64,000 nt of DNA from Melioribacteraceae bacterium (GCA_016927595.1 JAFGMI010000013.1:62001-126000); one strand, 5' to 3'; counted from the first letter of the stretch, positions 1-10,769 are shown. The notes: a model not told the origin generated them from the letters alone. Program-made: numbers and translations.

Positions 1-899
1 TGTTCGTACCATGCATAACTGGAAATATTTTCCACCTCACTCCAGCCGGTGTAAATAAGCATCAGAGGCATCATACCTACCATCACACCTATCGGAATTA
101 TCATGTTTCTCGATCGTGCAATAACACCATTTTTCTTTTCGAGAGCGATTACATCCGAAGATATAAGCGGAGTGGCACCGTCGCGGATAACCTTTCCTTC
201 GTTCTTCGCACGAAGTTCCGCTTTCTTCATCGGACCAAAATCTTTCTGCGTCAGTATAACGCCAACCACCATAACCATCGCAAGCATCGGGTAAAAATTC
301 AGAGGGAATGCACCGATGAGTATCTGAAGGGGATTATCGAAACCCTGTGCGGCGATAAGACCCATAATGTATGCACCCCACGCATTCAATGGAATCAGTA
401 TGCAGGTCGGTGCTGAAATAGAATCCGCTATGTAAGCAAGTTTTTCACGGGGAATTTTCAGCTTGTCGAATATCGGTCTGAATACGGAACCTACCGTCAG
501 AGCATTAATGCTCGACTCAACAAAAATAGCTGTGCCTGTAAGCCACGCTATTATCTGTACAATTTTTCTGCTGTTGCCTATTTTTTTTTGTTCGAGTTTA
601 TCCAGGAATTTATAAACCCTGTTAACGAATCCTTCCACACCGCCCGAGCGCTGAATGAACGCTATTAAAGCTCCTACGAGACTGCTGAACATTATAGTCC
701 GGGTATTCCCGGGATCCTTAAATACATCGACCAGCGCCTGAATTGTATTGGTGGTACCTGAAATAAAATTGCCTTCGCTTAAAATGACCCATCCGAGCCA
801 TATACCGAAGAGAAGCGAAACGAAAACCTGTCTGGTTTTAATCGCAAGTATAATTGCTAACAACGGCGGGAAAAGAGACCAGAAACTGTAATGATCCAT
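1..899 (-). CDS. NhaC-family Na+/H+ antiporter (partial, C-terminus outside window)
   Basis: Reading the minus strand from ATG at 899 gives an open frame of 299 residues that runs off the left edge. It begins MDHYSFWSLFPPLLAIILAI and is hydrophobic throughout, with several membrane helices and loops such as VESSINALTVGSVFRP and SISAPTCILIPLNAWG. This resembles the NhaC/YuiF group of sodium/proton (or sodium-coupled organic acid) antiporters of the inner membrane. The start is supported by AAGGA about seven bases upstream. A polar stretch around residues 215-260 would be a cytoplasmic loop. The family call is from recognition of the overall pattern; the transported ion is inferred, and related proteins carry organic acids instead. 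Confidence 0.75.
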   Translation of the reverse strand, partial: MDHYSFWSLFPPLLAIILAIKTRQVFVSLLFGIWLGWVILSEGNFISGTTNTIQALVDVFKDPGNTRTIMFSSLVGALIAFIQRSGGVEGFVNRVYKFLDKLEQKKIGNSRKIVQIIAWLTGTAIFVESSINALTVGSVFRPIFDKLKIPREKLAYIADSISAPTCILIPLNAWGAYIMGLIAAQGFDNPLQILIGAFPLNFYPMLAMVMVVGVILTQKDFGPMKKAELRAKNEGKVIRDGATPLISSDVIALEKKNGVIARSRNMIIPIGVMVGMMPLMLIYTGWSEVENISSYAWYE

Positions 900-1016
900 A
901 CAAATCCTTGGAAGTAATGCGATAGAATACAGTTATTTTTAGAATTGAATTATCCTTATAAGTAATATAATAATTCGATTTAAAATAAAAATCTTTTGAA
1001 AAAACTATTTAACACT

Positions 1017-2159
1017 TCAGCAGTATTTATGCATGAAAGGTTTAATCAGTTTTTCCAGCTGTCCGAACTCAATCAAGAACGCATCATGTCCGTGCGGTGA
1101 TTTCAGCTCTTTATATTCTGCGTTCGGTAACAGCTTTATTATTTCTTTCTGTTCACCGGCAGGATACAATATATCGGATGAAATACCGATTGAGAGAACA
1201 GGCTGTTTAACAGAATTCAGCACCTCCCTTAAATCGCCTCTGTCTCTGCATATATCATGATGATCCATAGTATTAGTGATAGTAATATATGTGTTCGCAT
1301 CAAACCGGTTGACAAGTTTTTCGCCCTGGTAATCCAGGTAGTTTTCAACCTGGAATTTATATTCAGCATCAAAACCATTGCCTGTGTATGCAAGTTCTCT
1401 GCCAAACTTTTTCCAGAAAGAGGGATAGCTTCTGTATGTCAGCATTGCAATTTTTCTGGCGAGTGCAAGTCCCGCAAAAGGCTGATCTTTATAATATCCT
1501 TCATGCCACGAAGGATCATTTATAATAGCATCTCTGGCAATTTGGTTGAATCCTATTGCCCAGGGGGAATGTCTGGCGGCGGTAGCTATAGGTATAATGG
1601 TTTCAACCAGCTCCGGAAACATCACAGCCCACTCGAGCACCTGCATACCGCCTAAAGAGCCGCCAGAAATAGTCCGTATTTTTTTTACGCCGAGATATTC
1701 AATCAGTTTTTTCTGAACATTGACCATATCCCTCACCGAAACATACGGGAAATCCGGACCGTAGTTATTACCCTTACTGTTTAATGATACCGGACCGGTA
1801 CTGCCGTAACAACTTCCGATAAAGTTTGTACATACTACAAAATACTTATCCGTATCGAATAACTTTCCCTCACCGATTAATGGATCCCACCAGCCCGCCT
1901 TGCCTTTAAATATTTCGGAATATGATTTCAAAAGATCGGGTGAACTGTTGATATCGGATTCAATCTCCTCCTGAATACCGGCAGCATGTGCGTTTCCTGT
2001 GAGTGCATGACATACAAGCACCGCATTATCGCCGCTGCTGTTTAATTGTCCGTATGTCTGATAAGCAAGCTGAACATCAGAGAGTTGCGCTCCCGATTCA
2101 AGAATGAAGGGAGAATCTTTGCCGGAAAGACCAACGATATGTGTCTTTGCTTTTAACAT
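1017..2159 (-). CDS. metX: Homoserine O-acetyltransferase MetX
   Basis: An alpha/beta-hydrolase-fold acyltransferase of 380 residues that activates L-homoserine with acetyl-CoA for methionine synthesis in the cytoplasm. The nucleophile elbow GGSLGGMQ lies near residue 168. The DILYPAGEQ segment carries the likely catalytic Asp, and [11 protein letters not shown] near the C-terminus carries the His. An oxyanion-region motif, [12 protein letters not shown], is near residue 50. The gene lies 66 bases after metY on the same strand, so both should be read from the SAM-I riboswitch upstream of metY. Its product, O-acetylhomoserine, is the substrate of MetY. Members of this fold may use succinyl-CoA, but the pairing with MetY favours acetyl-CoA. 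No strong Shine-Dalgarno sequence is visible before the ATG. Confidence 0.95.
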   Translation of the reverse strand: MLKAKTHIVGLSGKDSPFILESGAQLSDVQLAYQTYGQLNSSGDNAVLVCHALTGNAHAAGIQEEIESDINSSPDLLKSYSEIFKGKAGWWDPLIGEGKLFDTDKYFVVCTNFIGSCYGSTGPVSLNSKGNNYGPDFPYVSVRDMVNVQKKLIEYLGVKKIRTISGGSLGGMQVLEWAVMFPELVETIIPIATAARHSPWAIGFNQIARDAIINDPSWHEGYYKDQPFAGLALARKIAMLTYRSYPSFWKKFGRELAYTGNGFDAEYKFQVENYLDYQGEKLVNRFDANTYITITNTMDHHDICRDRGDLREVLNSVKQPVLSIGISSDILYPAGEQKEIIKLLPNAEYKELKSPHGHDAFLIEFGQLEKLIKPFMHKYC

Positions 2160-2225
2160 ATTTATATCACCGAATAAATTTGACTGTCTATAAGTTTATA
2201 TATGCCGGTATACGAATAAATATTT

Positions 2226-3548
<1,323 letters not shown>

Positions 3549-3690
3549 TTAATTAATTGAAACATACTACAGTTTTGAAATCTTTGTATACACCTGAAGT
3601 TACTTCAGAATCCGGTTAAAAAGAGGATTCTGAAAAAAAACAGAATAACTTTCGATAAAATCTCTCAGTATTACTTATCCATCTGCAAAA

Positions 3691-3731
3691 CAAAAAAAGC
3701 CTCTTCGGAAAGATGACCAAAGAGGCTTTAA
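3691..3731 (-). terminator. Intrinsic terminator of the metY leader (riboswitch expression platform)
   Basis: On the minus strand, AAGCCTCTT (3728-3720) pairs with AAGAGGCTT (3706-3698) and is followed at once by a run of seven T residues, the classic intrinsic terminator form. The 13-base loop contains CATCTTTCC (3715-3707). This is the exact complement of GGAAAGATG in the 3' side of the riboswitch P1 region (3768-3760). Pairing of those nine bases would give an antiterminator that excludes this hairpin. Confidence 0.9.
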
Positions 3732-3757
3732 TTAAAATTTAATTTCAAACTTCTTCT

Positions 3758-3872
3758 CTCATCTTTCCCACTGCTTGTTACAAGCAAGGGCAGGAAGTAG
3801 CACCTTTTCCCTGAATAACGGGACGGTTGCTAAGGCTTCATTGGGCCTGATCCCTCGACCTTTCTAGATAAG
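3758..3872 (-). promoter_or_regulatory. SAM-I (S-box) riboswitch controlling metY-metX
   Basis: The minus strand carries the S-box signature in order. CTTATC (3872-3867) is the 5' side of P1, followed by AGAAAGG and the conserved AGGGA-TCAGGCCC core, GAAGCC, TAGCAACC, a GTGCTA-TTCC element and a terminal GATGAG (3763-3758) that closes P1. These are hallmark conserved bases of the SAM-I aptamer, known to bind S-adenosylmethionine. It lies about 225 bases before metY, with a terminator in between, so ligand binding is expected to stop transcription. A weak candidate promoter -7 element, TAAATTTT, is visible just upstream on the same strand. Confidence 0.95.
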
Positions 3873-3907
3873 ACTATTCTAAAATTTAAATGAACACTTT
3901 AATAAAA

Positions 3908-3928
3908 AAGCCCTTCGATGAAGGGCTA
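3908..3928 (-). terminator. Hairpin with T-run upstream of the SAM riboswitch
   Basis: AGCCCTTC (3909-3916) and GAAGGGCT (3920-3927) form an eight-base-pair stem with a three-base loop. On the minus strand this is followed by seven T residues, so it looks like an intrinsic terminator for transcripts coming from higher coordinates. No gene is recognised on that strand above it. It may insulate the metY leader from antisense transcription of the ilv leader region, or end a short unrecognised RNA. Confidence 0.6.
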
Positions 3929-3930
3929 GT

Positions 3931-4385
3931 TATAAAAAATTATATATAGTTGCCCTGCTTAATATATGTGCTGCATGCGCATGCACATATTCGAAAAATT
4001 TCCTATGATATTGAGGTTTTTAATTTTCATAATAATTGGATGTGAATATAAGTTCGATATTTATCGGTGTCAAGTGGAAAATATAATTTATGAATTCTTA
4101 TTCATTCTTTAGAATTAAAATTTAGAACAACATACGAAATAATAGTCATTACCAATATAAGCGTTTCATCTCATTACAATAGTTATGGTTTTTAATGTAT
4201 TCGACCATTTACTTATCGATCAAAAAAAACACCTTACAGCATTGCCTCATTCTGGAAGAGATTGTCGAATGGATAGCAAAATGTTTAATTTGCGTCGGGT
4301 AATAAATGCTTGTTCAATATTTATGTGATTTTATGCAAGAATATGCGTTTAATTACATTTGTATAATCGGTAAAGTAAATTTAGC
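3931..4385. other. Gene-poor stretch between the divergent met and ilv operons
   Basis: I see no coding region or recognisable RNA gene in these 455 AT-rich bases. They hold an inverted repeat at 3964-3990 and a weaker second match to the -7 element, TACATTTG at 4354-4361. That match lacks a good TTG twenty bases before it. Confidence 0.5.
3964..3990. repeat. Inverted repeat, possible operator
   Basis: ATATGTGC (3964-3971) and GCACATAT (3983-3990) are perfect inverted arms around an 11-base centre that itself contains the palindrome ATGCGCAT. No T-run follows on either strand, so it does not look like a terminator. Its place between two divergent amino-acid operons makes a protein-binding site possible, but nothing identifies the protein. 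Confidence 0.4.
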
Positions 4386-4416
4386 TTGACAAAAGAAATC
4401 TGATGATTTAACTTTG
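4386..4416 (+). promoter_or_regulatory. Bacteroidota-type promoter of the ilv-leu operon
   Basis: TTGACA begins at 4386 and TAACTTTG lies at 4409-4416, with 20 bases between TTG and TA. This fits the known Bacteroidota primary sigma consensus (TTG, 19-21 bases, TAnnTTTG). Transcription would start near 4423, about a dozen bases before the leader-peptide ATG. The same spacing recurs before the UvrD/PcrA gene and asnS in this window. Confidence 0.8.
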
Positions 4417-4434
4417 CCGAAACTTATTTGCAAT

Positions 4435-4599
4435 ATGAAACGCACTCATAAATATATCATCGATAAAAATTACCGCAAACAACGGGAAAGCGTGCATATT
4501 GCTCAATTCAATACAGATATCATTCCTTCAAACAATATTATCATTCTAGGGATTATTGTTATTCTAAGCCTGCTGGGTCTTAATATCCTAGTGGGCTAA
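4435..4599 (+). CDS. ilv operon leader peptide rich in Ile, Leu and Val
   Basis: A 54-residue frame begins 12 bases after the predicted transcription start and ends 69 bases before the first possible ilvD start. Its last 22 residues hold seven Ile, six Leu and two Val, in runs such as NNIIILGIIVILSLLG. It begins MKRTHKYIIDKN and is otherwise charged. Concentrated codons for all three branched-chain amino acids just before the genes that make them are the known signature of ribosome-mediated attenuation leaders. The ATG has no clear Shine-Dalgarno site, as is common for leaders of this phylum. It could be mistaken for a small membrane protein because of its hydrophobic end, but its position argues strongly for a leader. 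Confidence 0.8.
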   Translation: MKRTHKYIIDKNYRKQRESVHIAQFNTDIIPSNNIIILGIIVILSLLGLNILVG

Positions 4600-4606
4600 A
4601 ATAGTA

Positions 4607-4663
4607 GTCAATCCCGAAACCATATCTTATTAATTTTATTAGAATTTCATTTTCGGGTTTGAC
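4607..4663 (+). promoter_or_regulatory. Long hairpin between the ilv leader peptide and ilvD
   Basis: GTCAATCCCGAAA (4607-4619) pairs with TTTCGGGTTTGAC (4651-4663) at 12 of 13 positions around a 31-base AT-rich loop. It begins seven bases after the leader stop codon, where an attenuator is expected. There is no U-run after it, so it may not be a simple intrinsic terminator. It may act on elongation or on ribosome access instead. GGGATT at 4549-4554, inside the Ile codons of the leader, could pair with AATCCC of the left arm as a competing structure. Confidence 0.6.
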
Positions 4664-4707
4664 CTGAAATGGAAATAGAATATCTGAATATTAAAAATGA
4701 GGTCAAT

Positions 4708-6417
4708 TTGAGATCGGATTTAATCAAAAAAGGATTTGAAAAAGCACCACACCGGAGCCTGCTCAAAGCTACCGGTGTAATAAGGAATGATGAGGATTTT
4801 AATAAACCTTTCATCGGTATATGCAATTCATATATCGATTTGATTCCCGGGCATGTTCATCTGCAGGAGTTCGGAAGAGTGGTTAAAGAAGCTGTAAGGG
4901 AAGCCGGAGGAGTTCCATTTGAATTTAATACTATCGGGGTAGACGACGGCATAGCCATGGGTCATATTGGAATGCGCTATTCACTTGCAAGCAGAGAACT
5001 TATTGCAGACAGCGTTGAAACAGTTGTGGAAGCTCACAGGCTCGACGGGATGATATGTATTCCTAACTGTGATAAAATTGTACCAGGTATGCTGATGGCT
5101 GCAGCACGCGTGGATATTCCTACAATATTTGTTTCCGGCGGACCGATGAAAGCCGGTATAACAGCTTCGGGCGAAAAAAGTGATTTGATTTCGGTATTTG
5201 AGGGAGTTGGTAAATACAGAAGCGGCGAAATTTCGGAAGAACAGCTTAAACACCTTGAGGACGTTAGCTGTCCGACCTGCGGCTCATGTTCAGGTATGTT
5301 TACCGCCAACTCGATGAATTGTTTAATGGAAGCATTAGGATTGGCATTGCCAGGTAATGGTTCAATTCTTGCCGTCGACTCAAAAAGACTTGAACTTGCC
5401 AAACAAGCCGCTCACCAGCTTCTCTATCTTGTTAAAAACGATATAAAGCCTTCGAAAATAATTACAAGACAGTCATTCAGAAATGCCTTTGCACTGGATA
5501 TGGCTATGGGAGGGAGTACGAACACAATACTACACGCTCTTGCAATAGCCATTGAAGCAGGTTTTGAATTTGACCTTAACGAGCTTAATGAGATTTCGGC
5601 AAGTACACCATATATATGTAAAGTAAGTCCCGCTACAAAATATGTTCATATGGAGGATGTAGATAAAGCCGGAGGTATCTCCGCGATACTTAATGAATTG
5701 TCGAAAGTTGACGGAGTGCTTGATCTTTCGTGCCTGACGGTAACGGGAAAAACACTTGGCGAAAATGTTTCAGGTCATGAAATAAAAAATGATAAAGTTA
5801 TAAGGAAGGTCGACAACGCTTTCTCAAAAACCGGCGGGCTTGCGGTTCTGTTCGGTAATCTTGCACCCGATGGAGCTGTTGTTAAGACGGGTGCCGTTGA
5901 TAAAGATATGCTCGTGCATAAAGGTCCTGCCAGAGTTTATAATTCACAGGACGAGGCTATGAACGGAATTATGAACAAAGAGATTCAGCCCGGTGATGTT
6001 GTTATTATCAGGTACGAAGGTCCTCAGGGTGGACCCGGTATGCCCGAAATGCTTGCGCCCACCAGCGCTATTATGGGTCTTGGACTGGGCGACAAAGTAG
6101 CTTTACTTACTGACGGGCGTTTCTCCGGGGGTACGCGCGGTGCATGTATCGGTCATGTTTCACCTGAAGCCGCAGAACGAGGTCCTATTGCGGCGTTAAT
6201 TGATGGTGATATTATTTCGATTGATATACCCGGCAGAAGTTTGAATGTTGAACTTACGGATGAAGAGATCGGAAAAAGAATAAACTCGTTATCTGCATTC
6301 GAGCCTAAAATCAAGAAAGGTTATCTGGGCAGATATTCAAGAATGGTAACTTCGGCAAATAAAGGAGCAGTTTTAAGAATACTAGAAATTAAACAATATA
6401 GAGAGGAAATATCATGA
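4708..6417 (+). CDS. ilvD: Dihydroxy-acid dehydratase IlvD
   Basis: An iron-sulfur dehydratase that turns dihydroxyisovalerate and dihydroxymethylvalerate into the keto acid precursors of Val/Leu and Ile. Cluster cysteines are seen in [11 protein letters not shown] and in [19 protein letters not shown]. The C-terminal [23 protein letters not shown] is characteristic. I place the start at TTG 4708. It has GAGG five bases upstream, and translation from it gives [18 protein letters not shown], the usual family N-terminus. An in-frame ATG at 4669 would add 13 residues, lacks a ribosome site and lies five bases after the leader hairpin. It is the first structural gene of the operon and overlaps ilvB by four bases (ATGA). 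Confidence 0.95.
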   Translation: MRSDLIKKGFEKAPHRSLLKATGVIRNDEDFNKPFIGICNSYIDLIPGHVHLQEFGRVVKEAVREAGGVPFEFNTIGVDDGIAMGHIGMRYSLASRELIADSVETVVEAHRLDGMICIPNCDKIVPGMLMAAARVDIPTIFVSGGPMKAGITASGEKSDLISVFEGVGKYRSGEISEEQLKHLEDVSCPTCGSCSGMFTANSMNCLMEALGLALPGNGSILAVDSKRLELAKQAAHQLLYLVKNDIKPSKIITRQSFRNAFALDMAMGGSTNTILHALAIAIEAGFEFDLNELNEISASTPYICKVSPATKYVHMEDVDKAGGISAILNELSKVDGVLDLSCLTVTGKTLGENVSGHEIKNDKVIRKVDNAFSKTGGLAVLFGNLAPDGAVVKTGAVDKDMLVHKGPARVYNSQDEAMNGIMNKEIQPGDVVIIRYEGPQGGPGMPEMLAPTSAIMGLGLGDKVALLTDGRFSGGTRGACIGHVSPEAAERGPIAALIDGDIISIDIPGRSLNVELTDEEIGKRINSLSAFEPKIKKGYLGRYSRMVTSANKGAVLRILEIKQYREEIS

Positions 6418-8132
6418 GTACGCCAAAAACAAGAATGAGCGGCGCTGATATATTTTTTGAGTGCCTTAAACGTGAGGGGGTAGAAGTTATTTTCGGTTAT
6501 CCCGGTGGGGCTGTGTTGAAAATTTATGAAAAGCTCTACGATATAGACTGGTTGAATCATGTGCATGTTCGGCATGAACAGGGAGCAACCCATGCGGCAG
6601 AAGGTTATGCCAAAGCTACCGGAAAGGTAGGATGCGTACTTGTGACATCGGGACCCGGTGCAACAAATACTGTTACCGGTATAGCCGACGCTTATATGGA
6701 CTCTGTACCGATAGTTGTTTTTACCGGGCAGGTTCCGTCCCATTTAATCGGTAACGATGCATTTCAGGAAGCCGATATCGTAGGTATAACCAGACCGATC
6801 ACCAAACATAATTTTCTCGTCAGGGATATTAACGAACTTGCTCCGACTATAAAAAAAGCATTCTATATTGCATCCACAGGGAGACCAGGTCCGGTAGTTG
6901 TTGATTTGCCAAAAGATGTTATTCTTGCCGAAACCGAATTTGAATATCCCGAGGATGTTGAAATCAGGGGTTACAAACCGAAATACAAAGGTCACTTCAA
7001 TCAGATTAAAAAAGCCGCTGATGTAATATCCAAAGCTAAACGTCCTTTGCTTTATGTTGGTGGCGGTGTCATAATGAGCGGCGGTTCAAAAGAATTAACA
7101 CTCCTTGCTTTGGAGAATAACCTGCCGGTCACAATGACGCTTCAGGGATTGGGCGCTTTCCCCGGTACTGATAGTCATTCGCTTGGAATGCTGGGAATGC
7201 ACGGCACTTACTGGGCTAATCAGGCTGTTAACAACTGCGATGTTATAGTTTCGTTAGGTGCTCGGTTTGACGATCGTGTGACAGGCAAGATAGATACCTT
7301 CGCACAAAAAGCATATAAGATTCATGTCGATATTGATCCGACTGCCATAGATAAAAACGTAGTGGTGGATCTGCCGATAGTCGGTGATGTCAAGAATGTA
7401 ATGGCGGAAATAGCGGCAGAAATAACTAAAAAGCCTAAAATTGACGAGTGGTGGAATCAAATAAATAAATGGAAAGAGGAATGTCCGCTGTACTATGAAA
7501 AAGATGACGGCAAATTAAGGACTGAGTACGTGTTTGAACGCTTGTCTGAAAAGACAAACGGAAACGCGGTAATCGTAACCGATGTCGGACAACATCAGAT
7601 GTGGGCTGCTCAATATTATAAATATACAAATCCGAGATCGAACCTTACCAGCGGCGGACTAGGTACAATGGGTTTTTCACTGCCGGCTTCTATAGGAGCG
7701 TGGTTCGGTGTGAAAGATCGTCCTGTAATCTCGATTAGCGGAGACGGGGGATTCCAAATGAATATACAGGAACTTATCACTGCAAAAGCATATAATGTAT
7801 CTGTTAAATTTATTATTATTAATAACAGCTTTCTCGGTATGGTCCGGCAGTGGCAGGAGCTATTCCATCAGGAAAAATATAGTTTCACCGATCTCAGTAT
7901 AAGTAATCCTGATTTTGTTAAAATAGGTGAAGCGCTGGGAATACCCTCCTACTCAACAGATAAACCGGAGGATGTTGATGGATTAATCGACCTGGTTCTG
8001 GCAAAAACAGACGGACCTTCTTTGGTCGAGTTCAAAGTTGTTAAGGAAGATATGGTGTTCCCGATGGTTCCTTCGGGAGCTTCAATATCTGACATGATGG
8101 TTAAAAGATTAAACCCAAGCAGGATGACATAA
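6414..8132 (+). CDS. ilvB: Acetolactate synthase, large (catalytic) subunit IlvB
   Basis: A thiamine-diphosphate enzyme of 572 residues that joins two pyruvates, or pyruvate and 2-ketobutyrate, in the first common step of Val/Leu/Ile synthesis. The N-terminal [15 protein letters not shown] and the [16 protein letters not shown] segment carry the activating Glu near residue 56. The C-terminal [14 protein letters not shown] with [13 protein letters not shown] is the ThDP/Mg binding motif. The RQWQELF region matches the acetolactate synthase FAD-dependent type rather than the catabolic one. GAGAGGAAA lies just before the ATG. Feedback control is expected through IlvN, encoded two bases downstream. 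Confidence 0.95.
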   Translation: MSTPKTRMSGADIFFECLKREGVEVIFGYPGGAVLKIYEKLYDIDWLNHVHVRHEQGATHAAEGYAKATGKVGCVLVTSGPGATNTVTGIADAYMDSVPIVVFTGQVPSHLIGNDAFQEADIVGITRPITKHNFLVRDINELAPTIKKAFYIASTGRPGPVVVDLPKDVILAETEFEYPEDVEIRGYKPKYKGHFNQIKKAADVISKAKRPLLYVGGGVIMSGGSKELTLLALENNLPVTMTLQGLGAFPGTDSHSLGMLGMHGTYWANQAVNNCDVIVSLGARFDDRVTGKIDTFAQKAYKIHVDIDPTAIDKNVVVDLPIVGDVKNVMAEIAAEITKKPKIDEWWNQINKWKEECPLYYEKDDGKLRTEYVFERLSEKTNGNAVIVTDVGQHQMWAAQYYKYTNPRSNLTSGGLGTMGFSLPASIGAWFGVKDRPVISISGDGGFQMNIQELITAKAYNVSVKFIIINNSFLGMVRQWQELFHQEKYSFTDLSISNPDFVKIGEALGIPSYSTDKPEDVDGLIDLVLAKTDGPSLVEFKVVKEDMVFPMVPSGASISDMMVKRLNPSRMT

Positions 8133-8133
8133 A

Positions 8134-8649
8134 ATGAAACATACAATTACAGTTCTGGTAGAAAATAAGTTCGGGGCTTTCGACCGCGTGGCTACAATGT
8201 TCAGCGGTAAAGGCTTCAACATTCACAGCATCTCAATCGGGGAAACCGAAATCTCTGAAGTTTCCAGAATGACGATAGTAACAGAAGGTGATGACAAAAT
8301 TATTGATCAGGTTGTTAAACAGCTCAACAGGCTGATTGATACAATAAAAGTTATCGATTTAACCGGATCATATCATATCGAACGTGAGCTGATGCTTATC
8401 ACCGTAGCATATCAGAAGGGTTCGATGGAAGAAATAAAAAATATATGTGATATTTTCCGGGGTAAGATTGTGGATATAAACAATAAAACAATGATGATAG
8501 AAATTACCGGACCGCCTGCAAAAGTTGATGCAGCGGTAAATGTTTTAGCCCCATTCGGGATAAAGGAAATGGCGCGCTCGGGAACGGTTGCATTGAGACG
8601 TGGCGAGCAGGTGAAAGCATCAAAAAAAGAATATGTTCTAACAAACTGA
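8134..8649 (+). CDS. ilvN: Acetolactate synthase, small (regulatory) subunit IlvN
   Basis: A 171-residue regulatory subunit with an N-terminal ACT domain (HTITVLVENKFGAFDRVATMFSGKGFNIHSISIGETE, residues about 2-38 and onward) and a C-terminal half typical of the longer IlvH-type subunits. It binds the catalytic subunit and confers valine feedback inhibition in known homologues. It begins one base after the ilvB stop, so the two are probably translationally coupled. The C-terminus around KEMARSGTVALRRG is conserved in the family. Confidence 0.93.
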   Translation: MKHTITVLVENKFGAFDRVATMFSGKGFNIHSISIGETEISEVSRMTIVTEGDDKIIDQVVKQLNRLIDTIKVIDLTGSYHIERELMLITVAYQKGSMEEIKNICDIFRGKIVDINNKTMMIEITGPPAKVDAAVNVLAPFGIKEMARSGTVALRRGEQVKASKKEYVLTN

Positions 8650-8658
8650 GGAAAATAA

Positions 8659-9669
8659 ATGAAAGTATATTATGATAATGACGCATCACTTGATCTCTTA
8701 AAAGATAAGAAAATAGCCGTGCTTGGATTTGGCAGTCAGGGACATGCACATTCACTCAATCTTAAGGACAGCGGAATGAATGTATGTGTCGGTTTGCGAT
8801 CTACAAGTGCTTCGGTTCAGAAAGCAAGGAACGCAGGTGTAGAAGTAAAGGAAATCGACGAAGCATGCGATTGGGCAGATGTAATAATGGTGCTACTCCC
8901 GGATCAGCATCAGAAAAAAATTTACGATGAGTTAATAGATCCTAATCTTAAGGAAGGCAATACACTCGCATTTGCTCACGGTTTTAATATTCATTATGGA
9001 CAGATTAAACCGCCGTCAAATGTTGACGTAATGATGATTGCTCCCAAGAGTCCCGGACATCTTGTGCGCCGTACATATAAAGAAGGCAACGGTGTGCCAT
9101 GCCTCATTGCAGTCCATCAGGACTTTTCCGGTCAAACAAAAGATCTGGCACTCGCTTGGGCAAAAGGAATAGGCGGAACTAAAGCAGGTGTAATCGAGAC
9201 AACATTTAAAGATGAAACCGAAACTGATTTATTCGGCGAACAGGCTGTACTGTGCGGAGGTTCTGCCGAATTGATAAAAACAGGTTTTGAAGTTTTGACC
9301 GAAGCCGGTTATCCGCCGGAGCTGGCGTATTTTGAATGTATGCATGAGCTTAAACTTATTGTCGATTTGTATTATGAAGGCGGACTGAGCAGAATGAATT
9401 ATTCTGTCAGTGATACTGCCGAATACGGCGGAATGACAAGAGGTCCGAGAGTTGTGACCCAGGCTGCCAAAGAAGAAATGAAAAAGATACTCAAGGAAGT
9501 ACAGGACGGCAGCTTCGCGAAAGAATGGATTGAAGAGAATGAGAAAGGTCAGCCTAATCTTGATAAACTGCGCAGACAGAACAGGGAACATACAATTGAA
9601 ACAGTAGGTGAAAAACTGCGCGGTATGATGAGCTGGCTGCTGAATAAAAATAAAAAAGAAGAGGTATAA
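8659..9669 (+). CDS. ilvC: Ketol-acid reductoisomerase IlvC
   Basis: A class I (short) enzyme of 336 residues that isomerises and reduces acetolactate or acetohydroxybutyrate. The Rossmann motif [13 protein letters not shown] begins near residue 24. The cofactor-selecting loop reads [11 protein letters not shown], whose Arg and Ser residues suggest NADPH. The knotted C-terminal domain holds the metal ligands in [14 protein letters not shown] near residue 190, followed by [22 protein letters not shown] precedes the ATG. Its position between ilvN and leuB is the usual order in this group. Confidence 0.95.
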   Translation: MKVYYDNDASLDLLKDKKIAVLGFGSQGHAHSLNLKDSGMNVCVGLRSTSASVQKARNAGVEVKEIDEACDWADVIMVLLPDQHQKKIYDELIDPNLKEGNTLAFAHGFNIHYGQIKPPSNVDVMMIAPKSPGHLVRRTYKEGNGVPCLIAVHQDFSGQTKDLALAWAKGIGGTKAGVIETTFKDETETDLFGEQAVLCGGSAELIKTGFEVLTEAGYPPELAYFECMHELKLIVDLYYEGGLSRMNYSVSDTAEYGGMTRGPRVVTQAAKEEMKKILKEVQDGSFAKEWIEENEKGQPNLDKLRRQNREHTIETVGEKLRGMMSWLLNKNKKEEV

Positions 9670-9671
9670 AG

Positions 9672-10769
9672 ATGACCTATAGAATCACGTTGTTACCGGG
9701 TGATGGTATAGGACCGGAAGTCGTTTCCGCAGCTCTTAAAGTAATGAACTTTGTTGCTGAAAAATTTAATGTGTCTATCCAGACTCAGGAAAGATTAATC
9801 GGCGGCTGCTCATACGATAAATTCGGCTCACCTCTGACCGACGAAGCACTGCAAACCTGCTATGACTCAGATGCGGTTCTTCTCGGTGCCGTTGGCGGTT
9901 ATAAATGGGAAAATCTGCCGCATAATCTTAAGCCTGAAGCAGCTCTCCTTAAGCTGCGTAAATCATTGGGTCTTTATACGAATATAAGACCGGCAAAAGT
10001 ATATTCGGCATTTGTTGATTCTTCATCACTTAAAAGTGAAATTCTTGCAGGGACTGACTTCGTTGTCTTCCGCGAACTTACCGGGGGAATTTACTTCGGC
10101 GAACCGAGAGGTTTTGATGAAGAAAAAGGCTGGAATACAATGGTCTATACAAAAGAAGAAGTGGAACGGATTGCTCATATGGCATTCAAAACTGCCGGAC
10201 ATCGTAAAGGTGTAGTTACAAGTGTTGATAAAGCAAATGTTCTCGAATGTTCTCAGTTCTGGCGAAACGTTGTTGAAGAAGTAGCCGGGTCGTATTCTTC
10301 AGTTACATTAAAACATATGTATGTCGATAACGCTGCAATGCAGATTGTGAGAGATCCCAAACAGTTCGATGTAATCCTGACGGGAAATATTTTCGGCGAT
10401 ATTATCAGCGACATTGCGGGGATGATTACCGGTAGTCTCGGAATGCTTCCTTCGGCAAGCCTGGGAAGTAAGTATGCTTTATATGAGCCCGTTCACGGCA
10501 GTGCTCCCGATATCGCCGGACAAAACAAAGCAAACCCGATTGCAGCCATATCTTCAGTAGCTATGATGTTCGAGCATTCCTTCGGTATGACAAAAGCTGC
10601 GGAGCTTATAGAAACATCAATCGATAAAACACTCAGCCAGGGTTACAGAACCGCTGATATCGCGAGGAAAGGCGACAATATAGTCGACACGGAAAAAATC
10701 ACGAGCTTAATAATTCAGAACATCGAATCGATTTATAATGAGCAGGCGCTGGGGGTTTTTACTCTATAA
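9672..10769 (+). CDS. leuB: 3-Isopropylmalate dehydrogenase LeuB
   Basis: A 365-residue member of the isocitrate/isopropylmalate dehydrogenase family that oxidatively decarboxylates 3-isopropylmalate in leucine synthesis. It begins with the LLPGDGIGPEVV motif. It has the substrate loop around LRKSLGLYTNIRPAKVY, the catalytic SVDKANVLE segment, and the NAD-binding EPVHGSAPDIAGQNKANPIA region. With cimA in the same operon, the same enzyme is likely to act on the 3-methylmalate intermediate of the citramalate route. GAGG lies just before the ATG, two bases after ilvC. Confidence 0.95.
   Translation: MTYRITLLPGDGIGPEVVSAALKVMNFVAEKFNVSIQTQERLIGGCSYDKFGSPLTDEALQTCYDSDAVLLGAVGGYKWENLPHNLKPEAALLKLRKSLGLYTNIRPAKVYSAFVDSSSLKSEILAGTDFVVFRELTGGIYFGEPRGFDEEKGWNTMVYTKEEVERIAHMAFKTAGHRKGVVTSVDKANVLECSQFWRNVVEEVAGSYSSVTLKHMYVDNAAMQIVRDPKQFDVILTGNIFGDIISDIAGMITGSLGMLPSASLGSKYALYEPVHGSAPDIAGQNKANPIAAISSVAMMFEHSFGMTKAAELIETSIDKTLSQGYRTADIARKGDNIVDTEKITSLIIQNIESIYNEQALGVFTL

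Noticed and set aside
1257-1655. 132-codon open frame on the plus strand
   Set aside because: It lies fully antisense to metX, has no ribosome site and shows no family features.
4435-4599. Leader frame as a small membrane protein
   Set aside because: The hydrophobic end could be a helix, but its Ile/Leu/Val runs and position directly before ilvD fit a leader peptide better.
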